From: Blastocatellia bacterium
GTDB lineage: Bacteria; Acidobacteriota; Blastocatellia; Pyrinomonadales; Pyrinomonadaceae
DNA length: 28,127 nt
Assembly (NCBI GenBank): GCA_003487805.1
Contig: DNNE01000076.1
Span: 92,679 to 120,805, forward strand
Direction of reading: 5' to 3'
Notes under the pieces: generated by a model
Seen by the model: only the letters and a program-made list of their open reading frames with translations
What the model was told of the DNA's origin: nothing
Databases searched by the model: none
Shown here: positions 14,854-21,966 of the stretch, in pieces
How positions within the stretch are numbered: position 1 is the stretch's first letter
How the letters are laid out: each line of letters opens with the position of its first letter
Translations under genes and position numbers: made by a program

Positions 14854-15978
14854 TCATTCTTCCTGATCGAACACATTGATCAGATCTTCCTGCGACGCCG
14901 GTGCAACTTTCAAGAGCGCCAAATTTTCTTCCACGTGCTCGACGCTGCTCATTCCCACCAGCGCAGTTGTAACTCCCGGAGCCGACCGCACAAATTGAAT
15001 GCCTGTTTGCGCGTCGGTCGCAAGCGAGCCCAAAGAGTCGCGGATCGCTTCCGGCAACCCGCGCGCGGCCTGTCCTTGCAACAGTGATCCACTGGCGATC
15101 ACATTTACGCCGAATGCCTGCGCGGCCTCGACCACGGTGACATATTCATCGCCGCGCTTCTGGTTCTGAAAGAAGAGCGCTTCCGGCATCCCCAGATTCA
15201 CGGGTAGTTGAATGAACCGCAAATGATGCGCGTCGCCGGCGATATCGCGCGCGAGTTCCACCATTGTCTCCAGCGAATGGTACCCGGGGTGGTCCGGCTC
15301 TTCGCGAAAACCATTCCAGGTGGCGACTCCGTAGTATTTGATCTTTCCTTCGGTCACGGTCTGCTCGAGAAATTCAAACGCGGCCCGCAGCCTGCGCCAA
15401 AACTCATTCGCCGGCACGGCAGATAATTGCGATTCAGGATTGTGCACGTAATAAACGTCGACACATTCGACATTCATATTGTGCAGCGACTGTTGCAATT
15501 GACCCTCGAGATAGCGCGGGGTCATGCAATGCGATCCGCCCGCAATGTCCGACCAACCCGCTATTCCCGGACGGACGAAATTCTCTTCGATGTATCCCCG
15601 CACGTCGCGCGGCGGCCCACCGTCAAAAGGCAGATAACCACCTTTCGTGCAGACGACGACGCCTTCGCGCGGGAAGCCCCGCTGCTTGAGTTGGGCCAGT
15701 GCCGCGCCCACCGATCGTTCGCTTCTTTGAAAACGATAGTTGGCCGCGGTGTCGACTACGTTCGCGCCTAGTTCAACCGCGCGGACAATCGCGTCGGTGT
15801 AGCGCCGATCGGTCTCTTCGTCCGGTTGGCCCAGGTAGGTTCCAATGCCAACGGATGAGAGCCAAAGCTTCTGCGCTTCGCGAAAATAATCGTCCGCCGC
15901 GATGTCCTTAAAACGTTCGCGATACTGAGATGAGCCTTCGACTGTCGCACATCCGTTGAGTGTCGTTGATGCTGCCAT
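14854..15978 (-). CDS. Aldo/keto reductase
   Basis: This 374-residue TIM-barrel oxidoreductase has the catalytic tetrad of the family: D76 and Y81 in 'DTAANY', K112 in 'VVVCTKGG', and H179 in 'VYYVHNPES'. Cofactor-site residues 'SGSLLQGQ' and 'GMSSVEHVEENL' come later. It probably reduces a carbonyl with NADPH; the substrate is not evident. It is longer than the typical 320-residue AKR, with an insertion after K112 (about 115-155). ATG 15978 is chosen over 16020, since the extension is the repeat upstream; the ribosome site is weak. It is followed in the same direction by serA, 133 bases on. Confidence 0.88.
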   Translation of the reverse strand: MAASTTLNGCATVEGSSQYRERFKDIAADDYFREAQKLWLSSVGIGTYLGQPDEETDRRYTDAIVRAVELGANVVDTAANYRFQRSERSVGAALAQLKQRGFPREGVVVCTKGGYLPFDGGPPRDVRGYIEENFVRPGIAGWSDIAGGSHCMTPRYLEGQLQQSLHNMNVECVDVYYVHNPESQLSAVPANEFWRRLRAAFEFLEQTVTEGKIKYYGVATWNGFREEPDHPGYHSLETMVELARDIAGDAHHLRFIQLPVNLGMPEALFFQNQKRGDEYVTVVEAAQAFGVNVIASGSLLQGQAARGLPEAIRDSLGSLATDAQTGIQFVRSAPGVTTALVGMSSVEHVEENLALLKVAPASQEDLINVFDQEE

Positions 15979-15992
15979 ATAAAAATTTCGCC

Positions 15993-16110
15993 ACCGAGAC
16001 ACGGACTCACCAAGGAACAAATCCGTTCACGGCACGCTGAATGGTACCTTGTCGTGAAAAGACGACCTGCCAAACAATCCTATTCAGTCTTCTCCGTGTC
16101 TCTGTGTCAC
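15993..16110. repeat. Inverted repeat, 'gagacacgga' type
   Basis: The arms ccgagacacgga (from 15994) and tccgtgtctctgtgtc (from 16093) are complementary over about 9-12 bases, enclosing about 85 bases. It occupies the gap between the aldo/keto reductase and the divergent phosphatase gene. Confidence 0.6.
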
Positions 16111-16181
16111 TGTTTGTCGGTTGACTATACGCGTCGCGCGTTGCGCGCTGCAAGCGTCGCTTCGATCAACCGCGCGCGATG

Positions 16182-16190
16182 TGCTAGCGT
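16182..16190 (+). promoter_or_regulatory. Possible extended -10 element, phosphatase gene
   Basis: TGCTAGCGT matches the TGnTAGnnT pattern also seen before lipA (20826) and the DUF1835 gene (24000). No good -35 is visible. Transcription would start near 16197. Confidence 0.25.
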
Positions 16191-16202
16191 GTATTCAAAC
16201 AC

Positions 16203-17057
16203 GTGACCGGGACAGATTATCAACGCGAAATGGAAGTAGCGACTGAACTTGCGCGCACCGCGGGCGCGGTGTTGCTGCGACATTACAACAGTCCGTTTCT
16301 GGTCGAGCAAAAGGTCAATGCTCTTCAGGAAACAGAAGAAGTTACGGCCGCCGATCGCGAAGCGAATGAGCTTATCGTCGACCGTCTGCGAAAAGAGTTT
16401 CCGGCGGACGGGATCCTCGCCGAAGAATCAACTGACACTGAACATCGTCTCGAGAAAGATCGCGTCTGGCTGATTGATCCGATGGACGGCACCAAGAACT
16501 TTATTCGCCGCGACGGCGACTTTGCCGTGCAAATCGGATTGGCCGTGAATGGTGAGAGCGTGCTCGGCACGGTCTATCAACCAACGCGCGAAGTGCTCTA
16601 TCGAGCCATGCGCGGCGGTGGTTCATGGATTGAAGAAAAAACTGAACCGGCCCGCCGCATGACAGTCTCGAGTCGCACGAATCCGAATGAAATGGTGCTC
16701 GCTTCCAGCCGATCGCATCGCAGTCCGCGCATGGAACGAGTGGTCAGCACGTTTCAATTCAAGGATGAAGTACGGCGTGGATCCGTCGGCGTTAAGATCG
16801 GATTGATTACTGAGCAGCAAGCTGACCTGTATCTGCATCTTTCGCCGAGCACCAAACAATGGGACACCTGCGGGCCTGAGATCATTCTGCAGGAAGCGGG
16901 CGGGCGTCTGACTGATTTGTTCGGACAGCCGCTGCGCTACAACGGAATTCGGATCGACAATCGCAACGGCATCGTCGCGACCAACGGCGCCTCGCATGAA
17001 GCGGTGATCGAAAAGTTAAAGCCGCTGCTGAGAGAGTTTGGACGAGAGCCTGTTTGA
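16203..17057 (+). CDS. Inositol-monophosphatase family protein, CysQ-like
   Basis: This 284-residue protein has the metal-dependent phosphatase motifs: 'ILAEES' (E74-E75), 'WLIDPMDGTKNF' (D92, D95) and 'QWDTCGPEIILQEAGG' near the end. The spacing fits 3'(2'),5'-bisphosphate nucleotidase (CysQ) or inositol monophosphatase; the two cannot be separated by eye. CysQ recycles the nucleotide by-product of sulfate assimilation. The chosen start is GTG 16203; ATG 16230 (M10) is the alternative, and neither has a Shine-Dalgarno site. The family usually begins close to the Y-x-R-E-x-E-V-A helix, which favours the GTG. It converges with the DinB gene across a nested repeat. Confidence 0.88.
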   Translation: MTGTDYQREMEVATELARTAGAVLLRHYNSPFLVEQKVNALQETEEVTAADREANELIVDRLRKEFPADGILAEESTDTEHRLEKDRVWLIDPMDGTKNFIRRDGDFAVQIGLAVNGESVLGTVYQPTREVLYRAMRGGGSWIEEKTEPARRMTVSSRTNPNEMVLASSRSHRSPRMERVVSTFQFKDEVRRGSVGVKIGLITEQQADLYLHLSPSTKQWDTCGPEIILQEAGGRLTDLFGQPLRYNGIRIDNRNGIVATNGASHEAVIEKLKPLLREFGREPV

Positions 17058-17062
17058 AATCT

Positions 17063-17234
17063 ATCCACAGATTTCGCAGATTACACTGATTTAAGAAAAC
17101 AATCGGCCACAAAAAAGCACAAGAAGCACAAAAAAAGAAAGCGGTCTAACTGAGCCCAGGGTCCGACCTTTTGTGCATTTTGCGCCTTTTTGTGGCTCGA
17201 TTTCTTTTCTGTGTAATCTGTGTAATCTGCGGAT
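17063..17234. repeat. Nested inverted repeat, 'cagattacac' outer, 'gccacaaaa' inner
   Basis: The outer arms (17063-17086 and 17211-17234) read atccacagatttcgcag and the complement of the form gtgtaatctgcggat, with a few mismatches. Inside, gccacaaaaaagcacaag (from 17106) pairs with the run ending ctttttgtggc (to 17195). The whole fills the gap between two convergent genes and ends one base before the DinB-family stop codon. Confidence 0.8.
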
Positions 17235-17235
17235 A

Positions 17236-17703
17236 CTACTTCAGCGCCCTCTTCAGTATCGCAATCTGTCCCGCATGATAAAGGTCGTGCTGAATCACTC
17301 CATGCAACGTCACGTAAACCGTCGACATGCCTTCAAAGATTGGCTCATCCAATCTTGATTCGGGAGTGCGGCCAATCGCTTCGACCAACGCCTGATGTCC
17401 GCGATTGAGCGTTTCCCTGGCTTTCTCCCAGGCTGCTTCGCTCGTGTCTTCCGGCGGCGGCCAATCTTCCGGCGAAGAGATTTCGATCGGCGCGCGATCG
17501 CCTGACAAACGACGGCGGCCCACGTCTTCCCAGACTGCGATGTGTCGCACCAGTTCCCAAATGCTATGCGCGTTTCTGAGCGGCCGCGCGTGCGCCTGTT
17601 CCGCGGTGATACCGTTGAGCACTTCGCTCACTGATGGTCCATGCCACGCATTAGCTTCAAAAGCTCGCTTGAGTTGATCCAGGATTCTCTCGATCTCAGT
17701 CAT
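17236..17703 (-). CDS. DinB superfamily protein
   Basis: This 155-residue four-helix-bundle protein has metal-site histidines in the DinB pattern: H54 in 'IWELVRHIAVWED', and two in 'IQHDLYHAGQI' near 141-145. DinB/YfiT proteins are metal-dependent, often thiol transferases or unassigned; no substrate can be named. ATG 17703 has GAGGAG 7 bases upstream and is preferred to 17769, since that extension is repeat sequence. It is on the opposite strand from both neighbours. The N-terminal domain of the EgtB-like enzyme at 25264 belongs to the same superfamily, but there is no sign of linkage. Confidence 0.85.
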   Translation of the reverse strand: MTEIERILDQLKRAFEANAWHGPSVSEVLNGITAEQAHARPLRNAHSIWELVRHIAVWEDVGRRRLSGDRAPIEISSPEDWPPPEDTSEAAWEKARETLNRGHQALVEAIGRTPESRLDEPIFEGMSTVYVTLHGVIQHDLYHAGQIAILKRALK

Positions 17704-17724
17704 GTCTCGTCTCCTCGGGACAAG

Positions 17725-17844
17725 TAGCCCGACCGATTTCATAACCACAGAGGACACAGAGAAAACCATTCATGGAATGAGAAGAATGTTTTTATGATTC
17801 TTGTTCTTCTCTGTGTCCTCTGTGGTGATTCTATCGTCGGGCTA
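17725..17844. repeat. Nested inverted repeat: 'ccacagagg' element inside 'tagcccgac' element
   Basis: The outer arms tagcccgac (17725-17733) and gtcgggcta (17836-17844) match the family at 2611-2689. Inside them lies aaccacagaggacacagaga (17743-17762) with its complement (17807-17826), the family of 2037-2117. It occupies the divergent gap between the DinB-family and DUF1015 genes. Confidence 0.85.
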
Positions 17845-17926
17845 ATGCCGCGCTTCGGTTTTGCCAAATCATACGCTCGGCAGTTAGTCTTACCAATCAT
17901 AAACAATCGAGCAATCAGGAGATCGC

Positions 17927-19156
17927 ATGGCCATCATTCGTCCTTTTAACGCGTTACGTCCGGCGGCCGATCATGCCGCAGAAGTCGCGGCGGTGCCGTA
18001 CGATGTTGTCAATACCAAAGAAGCTCGCGCGCTGGCTTCCGGCAATCCCTTCAGTTTCCTGCACGTGTCGCGGCCGGAGATCGATTTGCCCGACGGCACG
18101 CCAATCTATGGCGATGAAGTTTACGCCAAGGCTGCCGACAATTTTGCCAAGCTCAAAAAAGAATGCCCGTTACAGAGCGAAGAGACGCCCAGCCTTTATC
18201 TCTATCGATTGATCATGGGTGAGCACGAGCAAACTGGCGTCGTCGCCTGTTGCTCAGTCGATGAATACGACGCGTCGATCATTCGCAAGCACGAGCGCAC
18301 CCGGCGCGATAAAGAAGACGATCGCACGCGACACATTCTGGTGCTGCGCGCCCAGACGGGCCCGGTGTTTCTGACTTATCGGGCCCAGGAAAAGATCGAC
18401 TCGCTCGTGGCTGAAGCGCTGCAAAACAATCCGCCGCTTTATGACTTTGTGGCGAACGACGATATTCGTCATACGATCTGGCGCGTGCCAACTTACGATC
18501 CGTTGGTCACAGCCTTTGCTGAGGTCCCTTATCTCTACATCGCCGATGGGCATCATCGTGCGGCCAGCGCCAGTCGCGCGTGCGCGGATTTGAAAGAGTC
18601 GGGTTTTGGTTTTATCGGCAACGAAGAATACAGCGTGTTTCAGTGCGTGCTGTTTCCGGATAATCAGCTGCGGATTCTTCCTTACAATCGGGTCGTGAAA
18701 GATCTGAACGGGATGTCAAAGGTTGAGTTGTTAGCGCGCATCAAAGAGAGTTTCGTGATTTCTCAAGACGCGTCATCGTCGCCGGAAACACGCGGTCAGT
18801 GGAGCATGTACCTCGATTCTCAGTGGTATGGCCTCAGTTTGCGCGACACCGTTGAGAAGCCCTCAGGCGTAGTTGAATCGCTTGACGTGAGCATCTTGCA
18901 GGATCGTTTGTTGGATCCGATTCTCGGTGTCAAAGACGTGCGCACTGACAAACGAATTGATTTCGTCGGTGGAATCCGGGGAACTGCTGAGCTTGAACAA
19001 TTAGTGAATGAAGGAAAAGCCGCAGTAGCTTTTTCGCTTTACGCGACGACGATCGATGACTTGTTGAAAGTATCGGACGCGGGCGAGATCATGCCGCCTA
19101 AATCGACGTGGTTCGAACCGAAGTTAAGGGATGGATTGTTGAGTCACGAGATTTAG
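17927..19156 (+). CDS. DUF1015 family protein
   Basis: This 409-residue protein matches DUF1015 by its start 'IIRPFNALRP', the conserved 'PYDVVNTKEAR', 'NPFSFLHVSRPEIDLP', 'KHERTRRDKEDDR', the signature 'YIADGHHRAAS' (about residue 206) and the tail 'MPPKSTWFEPKLRDGLL'. The biochemical function is not established to my knowledge. A D-G-H-H-R-like motif also occurs in ParB/sulfiredoxin-fold serine kinases, so a serine-related role is a reasonable inference. serA and serC lie 3-6 kb away, and DUF1015 genes commonly sit beside them in other bacteria. CAGGAG lies 7 bases before ATG 17927. Confidence 0.9.
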   Translation: MAIIRPFNALRPAADHAAEVAAVPYDVVNTKEARALASGNPFSFLHVSRPEIDLPDGTPIYGDEVYAKAADNFAKLKKECPLQSEETPSLYLYRLIMGEHEQTGVVACCSVDEYDASIIRKHERTRRDKEDDRTRHILVLRAQTGPVFLTYRAQEKIDSLVAEALQNNPPLYDFVANDDIRHTIWRVPTYDPLVTAFAEVPYLYIADGHHRAASASRACADLKESGFGFIGNEEYSVFQCVLFPDNQLRILPYNRVVKDLNGMSKVELLARIKESFVISQDASSSPETRGQWSMYLDSQWYGLSLRDTVEKPSGVVESLDVSILQDRLLDPILGVKDVRTDKRIDFVGGIRGTAELEQLVNEGKAAVAFSLYATTIDDLLKVSDAGEIMPPKSTWFEPKLRDGLLSHEI

Positions 19157-19167
19157 GAATTGGGAAG

Positions 19168-19268
19168 GGAGCGCAGGCATCCCTGCCTGCGGTTCACCGG
19201 CATCCCTGCCGGTAGTCTTGGTTGCGGGCAAGATGCCCGCGAACCGCCGACAAGGATGTCGGCGCTCC
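19168..19268. repeat. Four-hairpin composite palindrome, 'ggagcgc' family
   Basis: Four hairpins lie in a row: gcaggc-atccct-gcctgc, accggc-atccct-gccggt, gcgggc-aagat-gcccgc and gccgac-aaggat-gtcggc. They are linked by ggttc and gaacc, which also pair with each other, and closed by an outer stem ggagcgc/gcgctcc. The left half (46 bases, 19168-19213) is the same unit that is inserted in the EgtB-like gene at 25992-26037. The element sits between the convergent DUF1015 and hemW genes, 7 bases from the hemW stop. Confidence 0.85.
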
Positions 19269-19275
19269 TACGTTC

Positions 19276-20430
19276 TCAAGCCAGAACCGCAAAAACTTCA
19301 TTCGATAACAACGCTCCGCGCTCAGTCAGCTTCAGCGATTGACTATCGATTTCGATCAACCCTGCTTCCATCAATCGATCAAGCTCGCCGTTGTATTCAG
19401 ACCGCAGAGTTGTTCCGAAACGCGCTTCATAATTCCGCAAATCAATGCCATGCATCAAACGCAAGCCGAGGAAGATCGATTCGGCCCGAGCATCTTCGTC
19501 ACTCAGGTTCGTGCGCTCAACAATCGGTGATCCATTCTGGCCGATCATCTCAACATACTTCGCCGCGTCACGTTCATTGGCCCAACGCCGGCGCGCGCCA
19601 TCATACGAGTGGGCCGAGCAACCAAAACCATAATACGCCGCGCCGCTCCAGTACTTTGTGTTGTGTCGCGATTCAAACCCGGGCAGGGAGAAGTTGGAAA
19701 TCTCGTAATGCTGGTAACCCGCCGCACAGACTTCTTCGATCATCGTTGTGTACATTTCACCGGCGAGATCATCATCAGGTTTGGGGCGCATGCCGCTCTT
19801 GATTTGATCGGCGAGCGGTGTGCCCTCATGAACATCGAGGAGATAGAGTGACAGATGTTCAGGTCTCAACTTCAAAGCCGCTTCGAGATTTCTCTTCCAA
19901 CCGTCCAGAGTTTGGCCCGGCAATCCGGCGATCAGATCGAAATTAATGTTCGCGAATCCGGCGTCTCGCAGCTGTTGAAAAGTTGATGAGATATCGGCTG
20001 CGCTGTGGGTTCGGCCTAACTGTTTCAAATCGCGATCGTCAAAAGTCTGTGCGCCAAAACTTGCGCGATTGATGCCGACGGCCAGCCACTGACTCATCGA
20101 CTCCCGCCTGGAGGCGTCACTCGCACCGCCATCGCCGGGATTAATCTCCAAAGTGACCTCTGCGTCGTCGGCAACTTCGAATCGATCGTGGATAGCTGCT
20201 TCAATGCTTTCGATTTGCGAAGTTGTCAGCAACGATGGCGTGCCGCCGCCGAAGTAAATCGTGTCGACGACAGACGGCTTATCGACCTCGCGCCACGCTT
20301 TTATCTCAGAGCAAAGCGCGCTGACGTATCGCCCAGCGATCCCGCCCTCGTACATTCCGGTCGCGAAGTCGCAATACGAACATCGCGACCGGCAGAACGG
20401 AATATGAATGTAGATTCCGGCACTCGGCAT
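19276..20430 (-). CDS. hemW: Radical SAM heme chaperone HemW
   Basis: This 384-residue protein has a radical SAM iron-sulfur motif C13-x3-C17-x2-C20 ('PFCRSRCSYCDFA') and the family stretches 'YFGGGTPSLL', 'LEINPGDG', 'INRASFGAQTFDDRDLKQLGRTHS' and 'FDLIAGLPGQT'. The C-terminal HemN-like domain begins near 'FLGLRLMHGID'. It matches HemW, a heme carrier and delivery protein related to coproporphyrinogen dehydrogenase HemN but shorter at the N-terminus. ATG 20430 directly precedes the conserved core; longer frames (20472, 20595) run into the hairpin array. A TATAAT box 9 bases before the ATG suggests a very short leader. It is divergent from lipA. Confidence 0.9.
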   Translation of the reverse strand: MPSAGIYIHIPFCRSRCSYCDFATGMYEGGIAGRYVSALCSEIKAWREVDKPSVVDTIYFGGGTPSLLTTSQIESIEAAIHDRFEVADDAEVTLEINPGDGGASDASRRESMSQWLAVGINRASFGAQTFDDRDLKQLGRTHSAADISSTFQQLRDAGFANINFDLIAGLPGQTLDGWKRNLEAALKLRPEHLSLYLLDVHEGTPLADQIKSGMRPKPDDDLAGEMYTTMIEEVCAAGYQHYEISNFSLPGFESRHNTKYWSGAAYYGFGCSAHSYDGARRRWANERDAAKYVEMIGQNGSPIVERTNLSDEDARAESIFLGLRLMHGIDLRNYEARFGTTLRSEYNGELDRLMEAGLIEIDSQSLKLTERGALLSNEVFAVLA

Positions 20431-20439
20431 TGAGTAGAC

Positions 20440-20445
20440 ATTATA
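20440..20445 (-). promoter_or_regulatory. -10 box for hemW, likely near-leaderless mRNA
   Basis: A consensus TATAAT on the minus strand lies 9 bases upstream of ATG 20430. If used, transcription starts within about 3 bases of the start codon, and no Shine-Dalgarno is present, consistent with leaderless translation. The -35 is weak (TTTGGC at a 16-base spacing). Confidence 0.4.
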
Positions 20446-20502
20446 GTGCGCGGACGGGAAAGCCAAAGACATGAGATCTGAAGTAGGAAAGCCTTGTCTT
20501 TC

Positions 20503-20746
20503 AGCCGCGTTCACGCGGCTTTCCCGTAGGGTTACTAGACCGGGCGTTTTACGCCCAGGGTTAGGCAGGTACCGAAATTCCTGAGCCCGTTTCAACGGGC
20601 TTATGTCCAGGGCTTTAGCCGTGACGCTGAAGCTGTTGATGAAAAGCGCGCTAAAGCGCGCTAACGTTCAGCTCTTCCGCCTAACTCCCCCCAGCGCTAA
20701 AAGCGCTGGTCTATGAACCCTTCGGGAAAGCCGTCTGAAGACGGCT
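20503..20746. repeat. Array of seven short hairpins
   Basis: Seven palindromes fall within 244 bases: agccgcg-ttca-cgcggct (20503), gggcgt-ttt-acgccc (20542), agcccgtt-tc-aacgggct (20584), ggc-ttta-gcc (20611, weak), agcgcgct-aa-agcgcgct (20645), ccagcgct-aaa-agcgctgg (20691) and agccgtct-ga-agacggct (20729). The first and last are flanked by matching 'gggaaagcc' sequence in inverted orientation. The array fills most of the 427-base gap between divergent hemW and lipA and codes for nothing convincing. Confidence 0.85.
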
Positions 20747-20825
20747 ACCGTGACAGACCGCATTCATACAGTTTTCAAATTGCATCGACCGACGTTCATC
20801 GTCAATACCGAACCCAGCCATCGGA

Positions 20826-20834
20826 TGTTAGAAT
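20826..20834 (+). promoter_or_regulatory. Possible extended -10 element, lipA
   Basis: TGTTAGAAT fits an extended -10 (TGn + TAGAAT). Transcription would start near 20841, 17 bases before ATG 20858. This argues against the upstream in-frame ATGs at 20750 and 20825. No convincing -35 is visible. Confidence 0.4.
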
Positions 20835-20857
20835 GGATCCTATACAGAGAATCATCA

Positions 20858-21757
20858 ATGTCCCGCGAACTCCGAGTCCTGAATACCAAACCGCGTCAGC
20901 CAAAACCTGAGTGGCTGCGCATTCGTCTGGGCGATCCGACGAACCAGAACCATCTGCTCAAGTTGATTGAGGGCCTGAAGCTGCACACGGTCTGTCAGGA
21001 AGCACGGTGCCCAAACATCTTTGAGTGCTGGTCAGATCGCACGGCGACCTTCATGCTCGGCGGAGACATCTGCACTCGTCATTGCGGCTTCTGCGCAGTT
21101 GGCAAGGGCGAGCCGGGACAACTTGATTCTGACGAGCCGCGTCACGTCGCGGAAGCCGTGCATCATTTGAATCTCGCGCACACTGTAATCACTTCCGTGA
21201 ATCGTGATGACTTGCCGGACGGCGGCGCCGCCCACTGGGCGGAAACAATTCGCGAGGTGCGCCGGGTAAATCCGGAATGCAAAGTCGAAGTTTTGATTCC
21301 CGACTTCAATGGCGATGAAGCTGCGCTGAATGCTTTGCTTGATGCGCGGCCCGACGTCTTGAATCACAACACGGAAACAATCGCCCGGCTCTATCGTCGC
21401 GTGCGTCCCGATGCTGACTATCAACAATCGATGACTTTGTTAAGACGCGCTGCTTACAGACGCGATCGCGAACAGCCGGAGATGCTCACGAAGAGCGGCA
21501 TCATGGTCGGTCTGGGCGAGGAGTTCGATGAAGTTGTCGAACTGATGAAAGATCTGCGCGCGGCGTCGTGCAACATCATGACGATTGGTCAGTACCTGCA
21601 ACCACACGCGCGCCGCCTGCCGGTCGAGCGCTACGTCACTCCAGAAGAATTCAGTCGGTGGCGCGACATCGGAATGGAAATGGGATTCCAGCACGTGCAA
21701 TCCAGTCCGCTGACTCGCTCGTCATATCACGCCCGCGAACAAGCTGCCCCTGCCTAG
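20858..21757 (+). CDS. lipA: Lipoyl synthase
   Basis: This 299-residue radical SAM enzyme inserts two sulfur atoms into octanoyl groups on lipoyl-dependent enzymes. Both iron-sulfur sites are visible: the auxiliary cluster C46-x4-C51-x5-C57 ('CQEARCPNIFEC') and the SAM cluster C72-x3-C76-x2-C79 ('CTRHCGFC'). The serine that ligates the auxiliary cluster lies in 'TRSSYHA' at the C-terminus. ATG 20858 gives the usual family length. The start lies after a candidate promoter; earlier ATGs in frame overlap the promoter and the hairpin array. lipB is not in the window. It is divergent from hemW, another radical SAM gene. Confidence 0.95.
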   Translation: MSRELRVLNTKPRQPKPEWLRIRLGDPTNQNHLLKLIEGLKLHTVCQEARCPNIFECWSDRTATFMLGGDICTRHCGFCAVGKGEPGQLDSDEPRHVAEAVHHLNLAHTVITSVNRDDLPDGGAAHWAETIREVRRVNPECKVEVLIPDFNGDEAALNALLDARPDVLNHNTETIARLYRRVRPDADYQQSMTLLRRAAYRRDREQPEMLTKSGIMVGLGEEFDEVVELMKDLRAASCNIMTIGQYLQPHARRLPVERYVTPEEFSRWRDIGMEMGFQHVQSSPLTRSSYHAREQAAPA

Positions 21758-21794
21758 AATCACTTGAAGCTTTGTGTCTTTTCGTGATTCCTGG

Positions 21795-21860
21795 TTCGTG
21801 TGATTTCGTGGTTTGCTTCTCGATTTTCCTGAAAAACACACCACCACGAAGAAACACGAA
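21795..21860. repeat. Inverted repeat, 'ttcgtg/cacgaa' family, copy 1
   Basis: The arms ttcgtgtgatttcgtggt (21795-21812) and accacgaagaaacacgaa (21843-21860) match with three mismatches around a 30-base loop. It lies between lipA and the DUF3142 gene. A second copy is at 25149-25203. Confidence 0.8.
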
Positions 21861-21966
21861 CTTAGAACAATGCACACTAAGGCGCTGAATCAATCGACGA
21901 CTGAAATCTCCACTGATCTTCCTCGAGTCTGGCGCATCATCACGACCACCGTTAACATGTGCACCG

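Noticed and set aside
19168..19268. Cloverleaf resembling a tRNA
   Set aside because: It has four equal GC hairpins with identical loops, no anticodon arm geometry, no T-loop GTTCRA and no CCA; it is a repeat.
19218..19802. 194-residue plus-strand frame over hemW
   Set aside because: Antisense to hemW and starts in the four-hairpin repeat; low-complexity His/Ser content.
20503..20746. Hairpin series resembling a CRISPR array
   Set aside because: The units differ from one another and there is no constant repeat length, no spacers and no cas gene.
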